A stretch of DNA of 31,889 nt. Source: BOG-1363 sp043775355. GTDB taxonomy: Bacteria; Planctomycetota; UBA11346. Under the pieces are notes generated by a model, which had not been told where the DNA came from, searched no databases, and was given only the letters and a program-made list of their open reading frames with translations. A program made the position numbers and the translations under genes. The stretch is taken from positions 1 through 31,889 of the forward strand of contig JAYVSL010000032.1 in NCBI GenBank assembly GCA_043775355.1, read 5' to 3'. Shown here in pieces: positions 31,831 to 31,889 of the stretch; position 1 is the first letter of the stretch, and every line of letters begins with the position of its first letter.

Positions 31831-31889
31831 ATGTCCCAAAAATCTTCCCGCCGTTCGTCATCTTTTCCTCGTTTACCGTTTGCTTCGGC
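31831..31889 (+). CDS. Possible start of a new gene, running off the window
   Basis: An ATG at 31831 opens a frame MSQKSSRRSSSFPRLPFAS that continues to the window edge. It is preceded by TGGGGCG. Only 19 codons are visible, so it is a candidate. The 158-bp region between the gcvH start and this ATG contains no other feature I can support. Confidence 0.3.
   Translation, partial: MSQKSSRRSSSFPRLPFAS

Overview
The window is about 56-58% GC by eye and reads as chromosomal housekeeping DNA of a Gram-negative bacterium. Outer-membrane efflux lipoproteins, signal peptides and a beta-barrel-like protein indicate two membranes. The polA-coaE-rho order, the primary sigma factor with an unusual short region 1.1, and the density of short-period repeats suggest a member of the PVC group (Planctomycetota, Verrucomicrobiota, Lentisphaerota). 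That placement is an inference: there is no rRNA here and no search was possible.

Layout. 1-3388: tail of a DedA-family membrane protein, then an ABC ATPase, an ABC-2 permease and a membrane-anchored protein in one tightly packed unit. 3652-5403: primary sigma factor RpoD, ended by a strong hairpin. 5511-12368 (minus strand): a heavy-metal efflux operon with a TolC-type lipoprotein, HlyD-type lipoprotein adaptor, CzcA/CusA RND pump and PII-like protein, all overlapping by a few bases, preceded by a small His-rich membrane protein. 12629-12998 (minus): tmRNA (ssrA), tag ADDHVEYALAA, with its terminator. 13118-15534 (minus): EVE-domain protein, SerB, a small membrane protein and AccD. 15791-17011: secreted SH3b protein. 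17274-20087: MutS with a repeat-encoded insertion. 20351-21073: probable outer-membrane protein. 21196-26342 (minus): a single-chain CoaE-Rho fusion and PolA. 26831-30465: a small Sm-like candidate, an orphan DNA methyltransferase, a secreted thioredoxin-like protein and its partner. 30688-31672 (minus): IspF and GcvH. A possible new gene begins at 31831.

The most unusual content is the repeat system. Nearly every intergenic gap in the parts around rpoD, mutS, polA and ispF holds a short tandem array with a period of 7, 8, 9 or 10 bp, often as two inverted arms around a non-repeated centre. Three GACATCG heptamer elements have perfect inverted arms of 26-33 bp and lie directly against the start codons of mutS, the DNA methyltransferase and ispF. 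A second family carries a conserved core (GGATCGTGCTKCGAYGTC) between GGCTACA-type heptamers and occurs three times. A third heptamer family (GCTACGA) lies inside mutS and adds about 54 residues just before the Walker A motif without breaking the frame. A pyrimidine-rich decamer array forms the leader of coaE-rho and could act as a Rho binding site.

Two protein-level points also stand out: fusion of dephospho-CoA kinase to the transcription terminator Rho through a long disordered linker, and a PII-like sensor translationally coupled to a metal RND pump. All functions are read from visible motifs only.
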